Below, in pieces: positions 1 through 6,029 of a stretch of DNA of 6,210 nucleotides. Each line of letters begins with the position of its first letter. The stretch's first letter is position 1. The notes beneath the pieces were generated by a model. It saw only the letters and a list, made by a program, of their open reading frames with translations. It was not told the origin of the DNA and searched no databases. The DNA is from a bacterium (GTDB lineage Bacteria > Bdellovibrionota_C > UBA2361 > OMII01), in contig JAFMIS010000155.1 in the NCBI GenBank assembly GCA_017853915.1, positions 1 through 6,210 on the forward strand. The letters are read 5' to 3'. Made by a program: the position numbers and the translations under genes.

Positions 1-64
1 CTATGTGACTGGAGCCCGACAGCACAATAACTCGATCGCAAAGGAAATGCGATGTAGCACATAG
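1..64. repeat. Nested inverted repeats at the left edge
   Basis: Outer arms CTATGTG (1-7) and CACATAG (58-64) are perfect reverse complements. Inside, ATCGCA (35-40) and TGCGAT (48-53) form a 6-bp stem with the 7-base loop AAGGAAA. This lies 100-163 bp downstream of the kinase stop (minus strand). No T-tract follows, so a terminator role is not well supported. I see no gene in 1-163, though a reading frame entering from the left and stopping at 62-64 cannot be excluded. Confidence 0.35.
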
Positions 65-163
65 CCTGAAGCATCAGCCGATCAGTCTCCCGCACCAAAA
101 ATGTGATTCATCGACAGGTCGAGTAGTTGATATGTAGTGCTGTCCTCACATAAACGTGCTCGC

Positions 164-2944
164 TCACGCTGATATAGAGGGAGCCGCTGGAGCTCCGGCC
201 TTAATTCGTTTAATGACGGAGCTGATTGTGGAGACAAGTGGACCACACTCCGCATGAGTGCCTGTCTTAGCTGCGCCCTCAAGTTTGCCTGCCAGAACTG
301 ATAGCTCAGGAAATCCATACATTCCCGAGCTGCCCTTGAGCTTGTGAGCAACGCTGGCGCACCGCTCCGCGTTCGCACTTGCGACCGCGTCTTGTAATTC
401 GGATAGGCGGCCCTGCAAGCCCGCGATAAATTCGAGCAGTAGTGGAAGCATCTCGGGATCACCTCCCTCAAGAGAGCTATGGAGAGGAGCCGCACGCTCA
501 CTAGCTCCCGGCGATTTGATACCCTCCAAATACTTCGAGAGCATCTGGTAGAAAGAGTCTTTGCTAAACGGCTTACTGAGGTGCATCGAACATCCAGCCT
601 CGATCGCCTTCTCAACATCTGAGGTCATGGCTCCGGCCGAGAGAGCTACAATTGGGGTTGATATCCCAGCCCCACGTATGTTTCGAGTGGCGGTTAATCC
701 ATCCATGACCGGCATCTGAACATCCATAAGAATAAGATCAAAATGGGAAGAAAGCGCCGAATCTATGGCCTGTTTCCCATCTTCAACCATCACTACTTCT
801 ACGCCGGCTTTGCGCAGAAACATCTCGACGAGTCGTCGATTATCCAGGGCATCGTCCGCGAAAAGCACTCTGCCGGATAATTGTGGCGGCGGAATCAACT
901 CGCCACGAATTTTGCGTCCCGTTGGCATCATACCGGCGAGGGGGCTCGAGTGCTGCGAAGGTGACTGCGACGTAATGTAAAAGCTGAATGTCGATCCCTT
1001 ACCGGGCTCGGATCGCACCTCCATAGCGCCGCCAAGAGCTCGCACCAGTCGTTCTGAGATGCTCAGGCCCAATCCTGTCCCGCCGTATTGTCGCGTAATC
1101 GATTCATTGGCCTGACAGAATGGTTTGAAGAGCCCATCGATCTGCTCAGGAGACATTCCGATTCCTGAGTCGGTTACTTCGCAGTGCAGTTGATGCTCTG
1201 TGTCTGACCAGCGAACCCGTAGTGTGATGCCACCCGCTGCCGTAAATTTGATGGCATTGCCGACGAGATTAATCAAAACCTGCTTAAAGCGAAGCGCGTC
1301 TGTCGTAATCACGTGGGGAAGAGACGATTCGCTTTCGACAGAGAAGGAGAGCCCCTTGTCGGCGATGGTGGGAGCAAACATGAAACGGATCTCCTCGATT
1401 GTCTGAACGATGTTGCATGACCCGTGTTCTATCGTGAGAGCGCCCGCGTCAATCTTCGAGAGGTCGAGGATTTGGTTGATAATCGTAAGAAGATGTTGCC
1501 CATTATTGCGAATGACGTCGAGGCAGTGAAGCTGCGTCTGGTTATACGTACCTTCATCTCGTAGCGCCTCCGCGAATCCGATAATCGCCGTGAGAGGAGT
1601 GCGAATCTCATGACTCATGTTCGCCAGGAACTGGCTTTTCGTGTGCATGGCGGTCTCGGCTGCTTGTTTGGCGGCCAGTAGATCACTCTCAGCCTGACGC
1701 TTCTCAGTGATATCTTCCAGAGTCGATACCCAGCCGCTCACCGTGTCAGTGGCGTTGATTGCGGCTGCTTTCAGGCTTACCCATGTCACTGTGCCGTCGG
1801 TATGCTGATATCTAAAGCTCGTGTCAAATGATTTGGTAGTTTGAGTGGCCTCAAACCACGCTGATTGAATCTGATCGCGATCCTCGGCATGGATGGCCCC
1901 CAGCCAGCCGGATCCCAGGCTCTGCTCGGCAGTCAGTCCGGAGATATGCTGGAACCGATGATTTGAGTAGATGCAATTACCACTCGAATCAGTCACCACG
2001 ATTCCAAGTGGAGCTGCCTCGCTGATCGCACGGAAACGAGCCTCGTTGTGTTGGTACTGAAGCTCATCAGAGCTGCGGAGGCTCAAGTCCACGCACGAAG
2101 AAACGTATGCCTCAAGATGCCCATTGGATCCGAAGAGGGGGATCGCCTGCTCCATTACCCAGCGATAGGTGCCGCTCATGTGTCGCAGGCGAAATTCGTG
2201 CTGAAACCGCGTGCGAGCCTGAGCACGCTCCCGCCATTTAGCTTCGTACACCTCCCGATCAGAGGGATGGACCGTCTTGCGCCAGCAATCGGCGAGGCTC
2301 TCTTCTTGCGAGAGCCCTGTGAAATCGCACCAGGCCTTGTTTGACAGGGTTCGATTGCCAGCCTCATCCGAGATCCATAACAAAACGGGGGAGGCGTCAG
2401 CTATCTTTCGAAAGCGCTGCTCGCTATCTTCAAGCGAAGAGATGGTTCTTTGAACCGCCGCTAGTTTGTTTTGCAATTCCAATTGCGAAACCACATGAAG
2501 CGCTAGATTAGACAGGAACGCGACTTCAATCTCGTGAAGGGTGCGCGGTTTAGAGTCAAGAACGCACAGAGTTCCGATCGCCAAATGATCGCGTGTGATA
2601 AGTGGGAAGCCCGCGTAAAATTTGAACGAGAATGGCGGACCTATAAGAGGACTTGAGGCGTAACGCTTCTCTTCAGTGACATCAGAGATAATCAAAGCGT
2701 CGTTACTGAGAATGGTGTCGGCGCATATCGATTCCGAGCGCGGAATCTCTTTGCACTCGCATCCATACACGGAATGAAAGATCTGTTTCTCGCTCTCAAT
2801 AAAAGAGATGTAGGCAGCAGGACAGCGAGATGCCTGCGCGGCGAGCTTAACGATCGATCCAAGAGAGGGCATGGATGACGGATCGAGGACGTTCAAGGCC
2901 CGTAGACGTGCCAGCCTCTCTTTCTCGTGGATTGGTTTTCGCAT
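164..2944 (-). CDS. Soluble hybrid sensor histidine kinase: GAF-PAS-PAS-HisKA-HATPase-REC-HPt
   Basis: A 926-aa cytoplasmic phosphorelay kinase; I see no signal peptide or membrane segment. Domains in order: GAF about 25-158 (ends with the family-typical FYAGFPL and GTLCVLD); PAS1 about 176-288 and PAS2 about 303-416, each with a PAC-like 'GTYRW'/'GTVTW' motif; coiled linker 412-438; HisKA with SHEIRTP, phospho-acceptor His445; HATPase_c about 545-658 with N-box NLVGNAIKF (Asn563), G1 DSGIGMS (Asp592) and G2 GGTGLGLS; a Ser/Pro-rich linker 659-689; REC about 692-807 with acid pair Asp697/Asp698, phospho-acceptor Asp741 (LMDVQMPVMD), Ser769 and Lys791; and a C-terminal HPt with AHKLKGSSGMYGF, His867. 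All catalytic residues are present. By family knowledge phosphate should pass His445 to Asp741 to His867 and then to an external receiver, which is not in this window. The input ligand is unknown. The ATG at 2944 is preferred because a strong Shine-Dalgarno precedes it; the frame stays open to a GTG at 3010 (948 aa) that has none. Confidence 0.95.
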   Translation of the reverse strand: MRKPIHEKERLARLRALNVLDPSSMPSLGSIVKLAAQASRCPAAYISFIESEKQIFHSVYGCECKEIPRSESICADTILSNDALIISDVTEEKRYASSPLIGPPFSFKFYAGFPLITRDHLAIGTLCVLDSKPRTLHEIEVAFLSNLALHVVSQLELQNKLAAVQRTISSLEDSEQRFRKIADASPVLLWISDEAGNRTLSNKAWCDFTGLSQEESLADCWRKTVHPSDREVYEAKWRERAQARTRFQHEFRLRHMSGTYRWVMEQAIPLFGSNGHLEAYVSSCVDLSLRSSDELQYQHNEARFRAISEAAPLGIVVTDSSGNCIYSNHRFQHISGLTAEQSLGSGWLGAIHAEDRDQIQSAWFEATQTTKSFDTSFRYQHTDGTVTWVSLKAAAINATDTVSGWVSTLEDITEKRQAESDLLAAKQAAETAMHTKSQFLANMSHEIRTPLTAIIGFAEALRDEGTYNQTQLHCLDVIRNNGQHLLTIINQILDLSKIDAGALTIEHGSCNIVQTIEEIRFMFAPTIADKGLSFSVESESSLPHVITTDALRFKQVLINLVGNAIKFTAAGGITLRVRWSDTEHQLHCEVTDSGIGMSPEQIDGLFKPFCQANESITRQYGGTGLGLSISERLVRALGGAMEVRSEPGKGSTFSFYITSQSPSQHSSPLAGMMPTGRKIRGELIPPPQLSGRVLFADDALDNRRLVEMFLRKAGVEVVMVEDGKQAIDSALSSHFDLILMDVQMPVMDGLTATRNIRGAGISTPIVALSAGAMTSDVEKAIEAGCSMHLSKPFSKDSFYQMLSKYLEGIKSPGASERAAPLHSSLEGGDPEMLPLLLEFIAGLQGRLSELQDAVASANAERCASVAHKLKGSSGMYGFPELSVLAGKLEGAAKTGTHAECGPLVSTISSVIKRIKAGAPAAPSISA

Positions 2945-2954
2945 CCGCCGGCTT

Positions 2955-2961
2955 ACCTCCC
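2955..2961 (-). promoter_or_regulatory. Shine-Dalgarno of the histidine kinase, decides its start
   Basis: Read on the minus strand this is GGGAGGT, within a longer GAGGGAGGT, 10 nt before the ATG at 2944. The alternative GTG at 3010 has no purine-rich site at a usable distance. The spacing is slightly long but the complementarity is strong, so the shorter start is favoured. Starting at ATG also lets the protein begin with the short helix (ERLARLRALNVLD) that normally precedes this type of GAF domain. Confidence 0.65.
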
Positions 2962-3065
2962 TCGATTCAGCTAGAGAGGTTATCGGCAGATCTCCACCTA
3001 ACCTGAACACTCTGCGGCCAGGATGGTTGTGCGATCGGGAGGGGATCTAAGTGCGCGCCGTGCTT

Positions 3066-4436
3066 CTAGAAATCGCCGGTTTCAAGCCTCTCTCGTAGGG
3101 CATGCATCTGAGCCTTATCATCGAGGGCCTCCGAGATCTCGAGGGCCATAGTCAGAGCCGTTCTGCGTTGCTCGGAGTCAAGATTGTGGTGTCGCATAAG
3201 ATCCAATCCAGCAAGAGCTTGCCTGCGCCCCTCAAGCAATAGTTCGGTAGAATCGCGTCCGGCGTTCTCGCACATAGGGGCCTGATCGGCAAAAGCCTTA
3301 GCCAGTAAAATATTAGTCTTTGCCCACAGTATATGTCTCTCATGATAGAAACGAGATATGTGGGCTTGAGCGCCCTCCAAAACACTTTGAGCGGCCATTG
3401 GTTTCTCTGCTTGGAGGAGGGTGTAGCCAAGAACGAGAAGATCTTTAATTGCCTTGAGTTGTGGCGGATCTGATGGGTTATGACCTCGCGAGATGCCAGT
3501 TTCTACTTTTGTCGGTACTATGATCGCTCGAACCTCTTGAATCGCTCGCAGCACCTGAGGAGTACACAGGCGCGTATCTTTTTCAATAAATGCGAGGTGG
3601 CGTTGCGCGTCGACAGGGCGCTGCTGATATGCAGCGACTTGAGCCAGCATCAAGATAGTCTCAGTAATTTTGGAAGTTTCGGTCAAAAAGCTAAGTCCTG
3701 TTCTTAGAGTGCGCACACCCTCGTCCCAATCTGAGTAGCTGAATTGACGCTTGCCAAGCGCGAAAAGTAAGGCGCCTTTGCGAGCCGAAGAGAGACCGCA
3801 TGCCGGGGACGAAACGAGTTCTCGGGCGTGAGTGATGGCATCTGATAACTCGCCATATCGATCAGGAGCAAACGCATCGTCTGTCGCTCGCAAAGCCTCG
3901 AGTGCAAGGACTCGCTCAAACGCCAACTCCGCGGACTGAGCGCTCAAAGGACCGTGGGCTTCATTTGATATGGCACTGGCAGTCTTTAGATTCTTAACAA
4001 CAGCCTCCAGAGAGCGATGTGCGAGATGCGCGTCGATCAAGGATCGAATCCCTCCCAGGAGGGCATCCGATGGAATTCTAATACCAGAGGAGATAGCCGA
4101 CTCAATCGTTCGATCAATCATCTCAGTGCCCCGCACATAATCCCCGCTCTTGAGTAGTGCTTTGCCTAACTCAAGGGAGCTGAGAGCTAAGACCGCGCGC
4201 TCCGCAGGGGTGCTGGGGTTTGAGTTTTGTTGCACTTGGCTCTGCCAGAGATCCACAACATCCGTAAATCTGAGCTCGCTTTCAGCCCTCGCTGCCTGTT
4301 TAGCGGTCGACGTGAGGCTACGCATGATCGTTGCTGCTACTTGGACCCCGGCACTCTCTTGGATATGAGAGGTAAAACGATCCCAACTTCCCTGAAGTTT
4401 ATCCGGATGCCTAGGAGGTTGAGGGGCGTTGAACAT
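3066..4436 (-). CDS. Helical-repeat (TPR-like) protein of unknown function
   Basis: A 456-aa protein that I do not recognise as a named family. It is predicted to be almost entirely alpha-helical, with paired-helix units of about 34 residues resembling tetratricopeptide repeats. The clearest runs from about 81 to 116 (ALSSLELGKALLKSGDYVRG, with the Leu-Gly, Ala and Gly-x-Tyr spacing of a TPR). Further units are likely near 218-252, 256-287, 329-363 and 371-412. A Pro-rich, probably disordered N-terminus (FNAPQPPRHPDK) precedes them, and a low-complexity linker near 307-327 may split two helical lobes. There is no signal peptide, membrane segment or enzymatic motif, so a cytoplasmic protein-binding scaffold is the likeliest role (inference). 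I chose the ATG at 4436, which has AAGG 7 nt upstream; the frame extends to an ATG at 4505 (479 aa) with a poor ribosome site. It lies between trmL and the hybrid kinase on the same strand, 121 bp before the kinase ATG. Confidence 0.8.
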   Translation of the reverse strand: MFNAPQPPRHPDKLQGSWDRFTSHIQESAGVQVAATIMRSLTSTAKQAARAESELRFTDVVDLWQSQVQQNSNPSTPAERAVLALSSLELGKALLKSGDYVRGTEMIDRTIESAISSGIRIPSDALLGGIRSLIDAHLAHRSLEAVVKNLKTASAISNEAHGPLSAQSAELAFERVLALEALRATDDAFAPDRYGELSDAITHARELVSSPACGLSSARKGALLFALGKRQFSYSDWDEGVRTLRTGLSFLTETSKITETILMLAQVAAYQQRPVDAQRHLAFIEKDTRLCTPQVLRAIQEVRAIIVPTKVETGISRGHNPSDPPQLKAIKDLLVLGYTLLQAEKPMAAQSVLEGAQAHISRFYHERHILWAKTNILLAKAFADQAPMCENAGRDSTELLLEGRRQALAGLDLMRHHNLDSEQRRTALTMALEISEALDDKAQMHALRERLETGDF

Positions 4437-4443
4437 GGTTGTA

Positions 4444-4447
4444 CCTT
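4444..4447 (-). promoter_or_regulatory. Shine-Dalgarno of the TPR-like gene, supports the inner start
   Basis: Minus-strand AAGG lies 7 nt before the ATG at 4436. The upstream in-frame ATG at 4505 has only a weak TAGG four bases or fewer away. The site is short, so this is modest evidence for the 456-aa form over the 479-aa form. The candidate promoter at 4489-4516 points the same way. Confidence 0.45.
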
Positions 4448-4488
4448 GGAGGAACAAAAAGCGCGTGAAGACGCCATAGTATGCTCTT

Positions 4489-4516
4489 AGTGTACGTCTC
4501 TGCATTGCCTACTCAA
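4489..4516 (-). promoter_or_regulatory. Candidate sigma70-type promoter of the TPR-like gene
   Basis: Read on the minus strand: TTGAGT (4511-4516) as -35 and TACACT (4489-4494) as -10, separated by 16 bp. Each matches the consensus at four of six positions. It sits just after the trmL stop. Transcription from it would begin near 4482, inside the longer reading frame, leaving a leader of about 46 nt before the ATG at 4436. Such matches are common by chance. Confidence 0.3.
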
Positions 4517-4525
4517 GAGGCGATG

Positions 4526-4984
4526 TCACATGTCGAGCTTAAGTTGTCGTCGAGCCTCGTAAAGAGCTATTGAAACCGCGTTGCTAAGGTTGAGGCTTCG
4601 GACGTGATCTGTCACGATCGGTATCTTTAAGATCTGCTCTGAGCTAAACCTGCTGAGAAAAGCCTCCCCGAGCCCCTTCGTCTCGCTGCCGAATACCAGG
4701 GCGTCCCGAGGATCGAAATCTGCCGTGTGGTAGACCCGCTCGCCAAACTTTGAGAAGAGCCAGACCTTGCGAGGTTTCTGAGTCTCGATGTAATTCTCCC
4801 ACGTTCCGTGACGAGATAGTTTTACGTAAGGCCAATAATCGAGCCCAGCGCGGCGCACCGCTTTTTCAGATAGGTCAAAACCGAGTGGTCCTACCAAATG
4901 AAGCGGTGTGTCAGTCGCGGCGCACGTGCGAGCGATTGAGCCGGTGTTTTGAGGTATTTGAGGTTCGACTAAAACGATATCCAC
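4526..4984 (-). CDS. trmL: tRNA (cytidine/uridine-34-2'-O)-methyltransferase TrmL
   Basis: A 152-aa SPOUT-class RNA methyltransferase of the TrmL/YibK/CspR family, close to the usual length of about 155. Known family members methylate the ribose 2'-OH of the wobble nucleotide of certain leucine tRNAs using S-adenosylmethionine; they act as dimers in the cytoplasm. All three signature motifs are visible: motif 1 with NTGSIART (13-20); motif 2 FGSETKGL (98-105); and motif 3 IPIVTDHVRSLNLSNAV (121-137), which forms the trefoil-knot cofactor site. The RRAGLDYW segment (44-51) is also typical. The DHVRSLNLSN form of motif 3 resembles Bacillus-type members more than the shorter PDSRSMNLSN of E. coli, as I recall those sequences. 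The start is a GTG at 4984 with AGGA 7 nt upstream; no ATG alternative is nearby. It is divergent from fpr, and its stop is 89 bp before the preferred TPR start. Confidence 0.95.
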   Translation of the reverse strand: MDIVLVEPQIPQNTGSIARTCAATDTPLHLVGPLGFDLSEKAVRRAGLDYWPYVKLSRHGTWENYIETQKPRKVWLFSKFGERVYHTADFDPRDALVFGSETKGLGEAFLSRFSSEQILKIPIVTDHVRSLNLSNAVSIALYEARRQLKLDM

Positions 4985-4995
4985 GCGTGTATCCT

Positions 4996-5011
4996 GCGCG
5001 CAGCTGCGTGC
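4996..5011. repeat. Imperfect dyad in the trmL leader
   Basis: The two arms 4996-5003 and 5004-5011 meet at CAGCTG and pair at seven of eight positions; the exception (4998/5009) could be a G-U wobble in one RNA orientation. The dyad abuts the trmL Shine-Dalgarno (minus strand AGGA, 4992-4995). It has no loop bases, so it would be a protein-binding palindrome or a short hairpin that loses its central pairs. No function is shown by the sequence. Confidence 0.3.
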
Positions 5012-5067
5012 GCGGTTTGCAGCCAGCCCCGCAAAATCATGGATAAAAAAAGCCTGCGGCGCTCGCT

Positions 5068-5096
5068 TTTATTTTTAGGCCGGAGCAGGGTATATT
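5068..5096 (+). promoter_or_regulatory. Candidate fpr promoter with -10 six bases before the ATG
   Basis: TATATT at 5091-5096 matches the -10 consensus at five of six positions. A weak -35 (TTTATT, 5068-5073, three of six) lies 17 bp upstream within a T-rich stretch. Six bases separate the -10 from the ATG at 5103, so transcription would start at or very near the start codon and give a leaderless mRNA. In keeping with that, the nearest purine-rich sites (GGAG at 5082-5085, AGGG at 5087-5090) are 17 and 12 nt from the ATG, too far for good ribosome binding. Confidence 0.45.
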
Positions 5097-5102
5097 CCCC
5101 TT

Positions 5103-5876
5103 ATGTTAAATTCAACTCTTGTAGGCAGAATAGAAGTTACCCCGGACCTCCTCATTCTTCAGGTGAAGCCGGACGCGGGTGTGCCCACCTTTGTGCCGGG
5201 GCAGTATGTCGCTCTTGGCTTGCCAGGTTCGGCCGCTCGTGTTGAAGGCTCCAAAGATGAGCAGGAGGCTCCAGCGCCTGACAAGATTATTAAACGAGCG
5301 TACTCAATTGGTTCCTCTCCAGTACAGAGGGATTACCTGGAATTCTACATCGCGGTCGTGCCGGATGGCTCACTCACGCCTCGCTTGGCGGCGCTGCGAC
5401 CGGGCGATCGATTGTTTTCTCAGCCGAAAGTAACTGGCACCTTCACCTTAGACGGGGTCGGAGATGATCGAAATTTAGTTCTCGTTTCAACTGGAACTGG
5501 TCTCGCGCCATTCATGTCCATGATCAGAACGCCGGGAACATGGAGTCCTACACGTCAAATAACTATCGTTCACGGCGTGCGCTATCCGTCAGACTTCGCG
5601 TACGCGGATGAGCTGGCCTCCTATAGCGAGGGTGGTCGTAAGTTCACCTACCTACCAATAGCCAGTAGAGCGGCCGAGGAATTTACTGGGAGAAAAGGGC
5701 GTATCCAGAAACTTTTTGAGTCGGGGGAGATAGCTCCTGATCCGACCACCGATTCAGTTTTCCTGTGTGGGAATCCGGCCATGATCGAGGATATGGAGAA
5801 GCACCTCACGAATACCGGCTTTGTAGTACACTCGAAAAAGACCCCTGGCAATCTGCACATCGAGAAGTATTGGTAA
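5103..5876 (+). CDS. fpr: Ferredoxin/flavodoxin-NADP+ reductase (plant-type, bacterial subclass)
   Basis: A 257-aa FAD enzyme that moves electrons between NADPH and ferredoxin or flavodoxin in the cytoplasm, supporting iron-sulfur, radical-enzyme and oxidative-stress chemistry in known relatives. Visible: N-terminal FAD beta-barrel with GQYVALGLP (33-41) and the FAD-binding RAYSIGSS (65-72); VPDGSLTPRLAALRPGD (86-102), very close to the E. coli Fpr equivalent; NADP-binding STGTGLAPFMSM (129-140); VHGVR (156-160); CGNPAMIEDM (222-231); and the C-terminal EKYW, ending in an aromatic residue that stacks near the flavin in this class. Length is close to the E. coli protein (248), apart from a charged insertion at about 43-61, between the GQY strand and RAYS, rich in Glu, Asp and Pro. 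The ATG at 5103 is the start that leaves the barrel intact. It is divergent from trmL and convergent with the acyl-CoA synthetase. Confidence 0.95.
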   Translation: MLNSTLVGRIEVTPDLLILQVKPDAGVPTFVPGQYVALGLPGSAARVEGSKDEQEAPAPDKIIKRAYSIGSSPVQRDYLEFYIAVVPDGSLTPRLAALRPGDRLFSQPKVTGTFTLDGVGDDRNLVLVSTGTGLAPFMSMIRTPGTWSPTRQITIVHGVRYPSDFAYADELASYSEGGRKFTYLPIASRAAEEFTGRKGRIQKLFESGEIAPDPTTDSVFLCGNPAMIEDMEKHLTNTGFVVHSKKTPGNLHIEKYW

Positions 5877-5900
5877 GAAGATCTAATGATTGTTCACGCA

Positions 5901-5922
5901 GCCGAAGAGTCTTCGCTTCGGC
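5901..5922. terminator. Hairpin between convergent genes, possible weak terminator
   Basis: GCCGAAG (5901-5907) and CTTCGGC (5916-5922) form a perfect 7-bp stem around an 8-base loop, 24 bp after the fpr stop. CTTCG also occurs at 5911-5915 and can pair with 5903-5907 in an alternative fold. No T-tract follows on either strand, so it is not a classic intrinsic terminator. It may protect the 3' end or mark a factor-dependent stop. Confidence 0.35.
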
Positions 5923-6008
5923 GCCTAGTTGAGTCGCGATCCCGCGAGATTAGCGTAGCTTCCCCGATGGGCTAAGGGAGTCGCGGCTGTCTTGTGCTTT
6001 ACGGATGT

Positions 6009-6029
6009 ATGTATAGATCTATGTATAGA
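6009..6029. repeat. Short tandem repeat and palindrome over the acyl-CoA synthetase stop
   Basis: ATGTATAGA occurs at 6009-6017 and again at 6021-6029, a 12-bp period. The perfect 10-bp palindrome ATAGATCTAT (6013-6022) spans the junction and includes the stop codon of the minus-strand gene (6019-6021). The stretch is AT-rich compared with its surroundings. Confidence 0.5.

Noticed and set aside
82..618. 178-aa minus-strand open frame overlapping the 3' end of the kinase
   Set aside because: It lies out of frame over the REC and HPt coding region, is rich in Arg, Ser and Leu in no recognisable pattern, and the kinase frame itself continues to a complete HPt domain, so no frameshift is needed.
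2048..2344. 98-aa plus-strand open frame inside the kinase
   Set aside because: It lies antisense to the PAS1 region, whose protein sequence is clearly conserved, and shows no known motif.
4750..5046. 98-aa plus-strand open frame across trmL and the divergent gap
   Set aside because: It is antisense to trmL for most of its length, Arg-rich and Cys-rich in a way typical of shadow frames, with no motif.
5043..5080. A-tract followed by T-rich stretch (AAAAAAAGC ... GCTTTTATTTTT) as an intrinsic terminator
   Set aside because: The stem would be mostly A-T with a mismatch, and it sits between divergent gene starts, where a terminator has no transcript to end. It is more likely AT-rich promoter DNA.
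5886..5975. Possible 29-codon ORF on the plus strand, starting 9 bp after the fpr stop (MIVHAAEESSLRRLVESR...)
   Set aside because: It has no good Shine-Dalgarno, contains the hairpin at 5901-5922, and is too short to tell from chance. Conservation in relatives or ribosome profiling would be needed to accept it.
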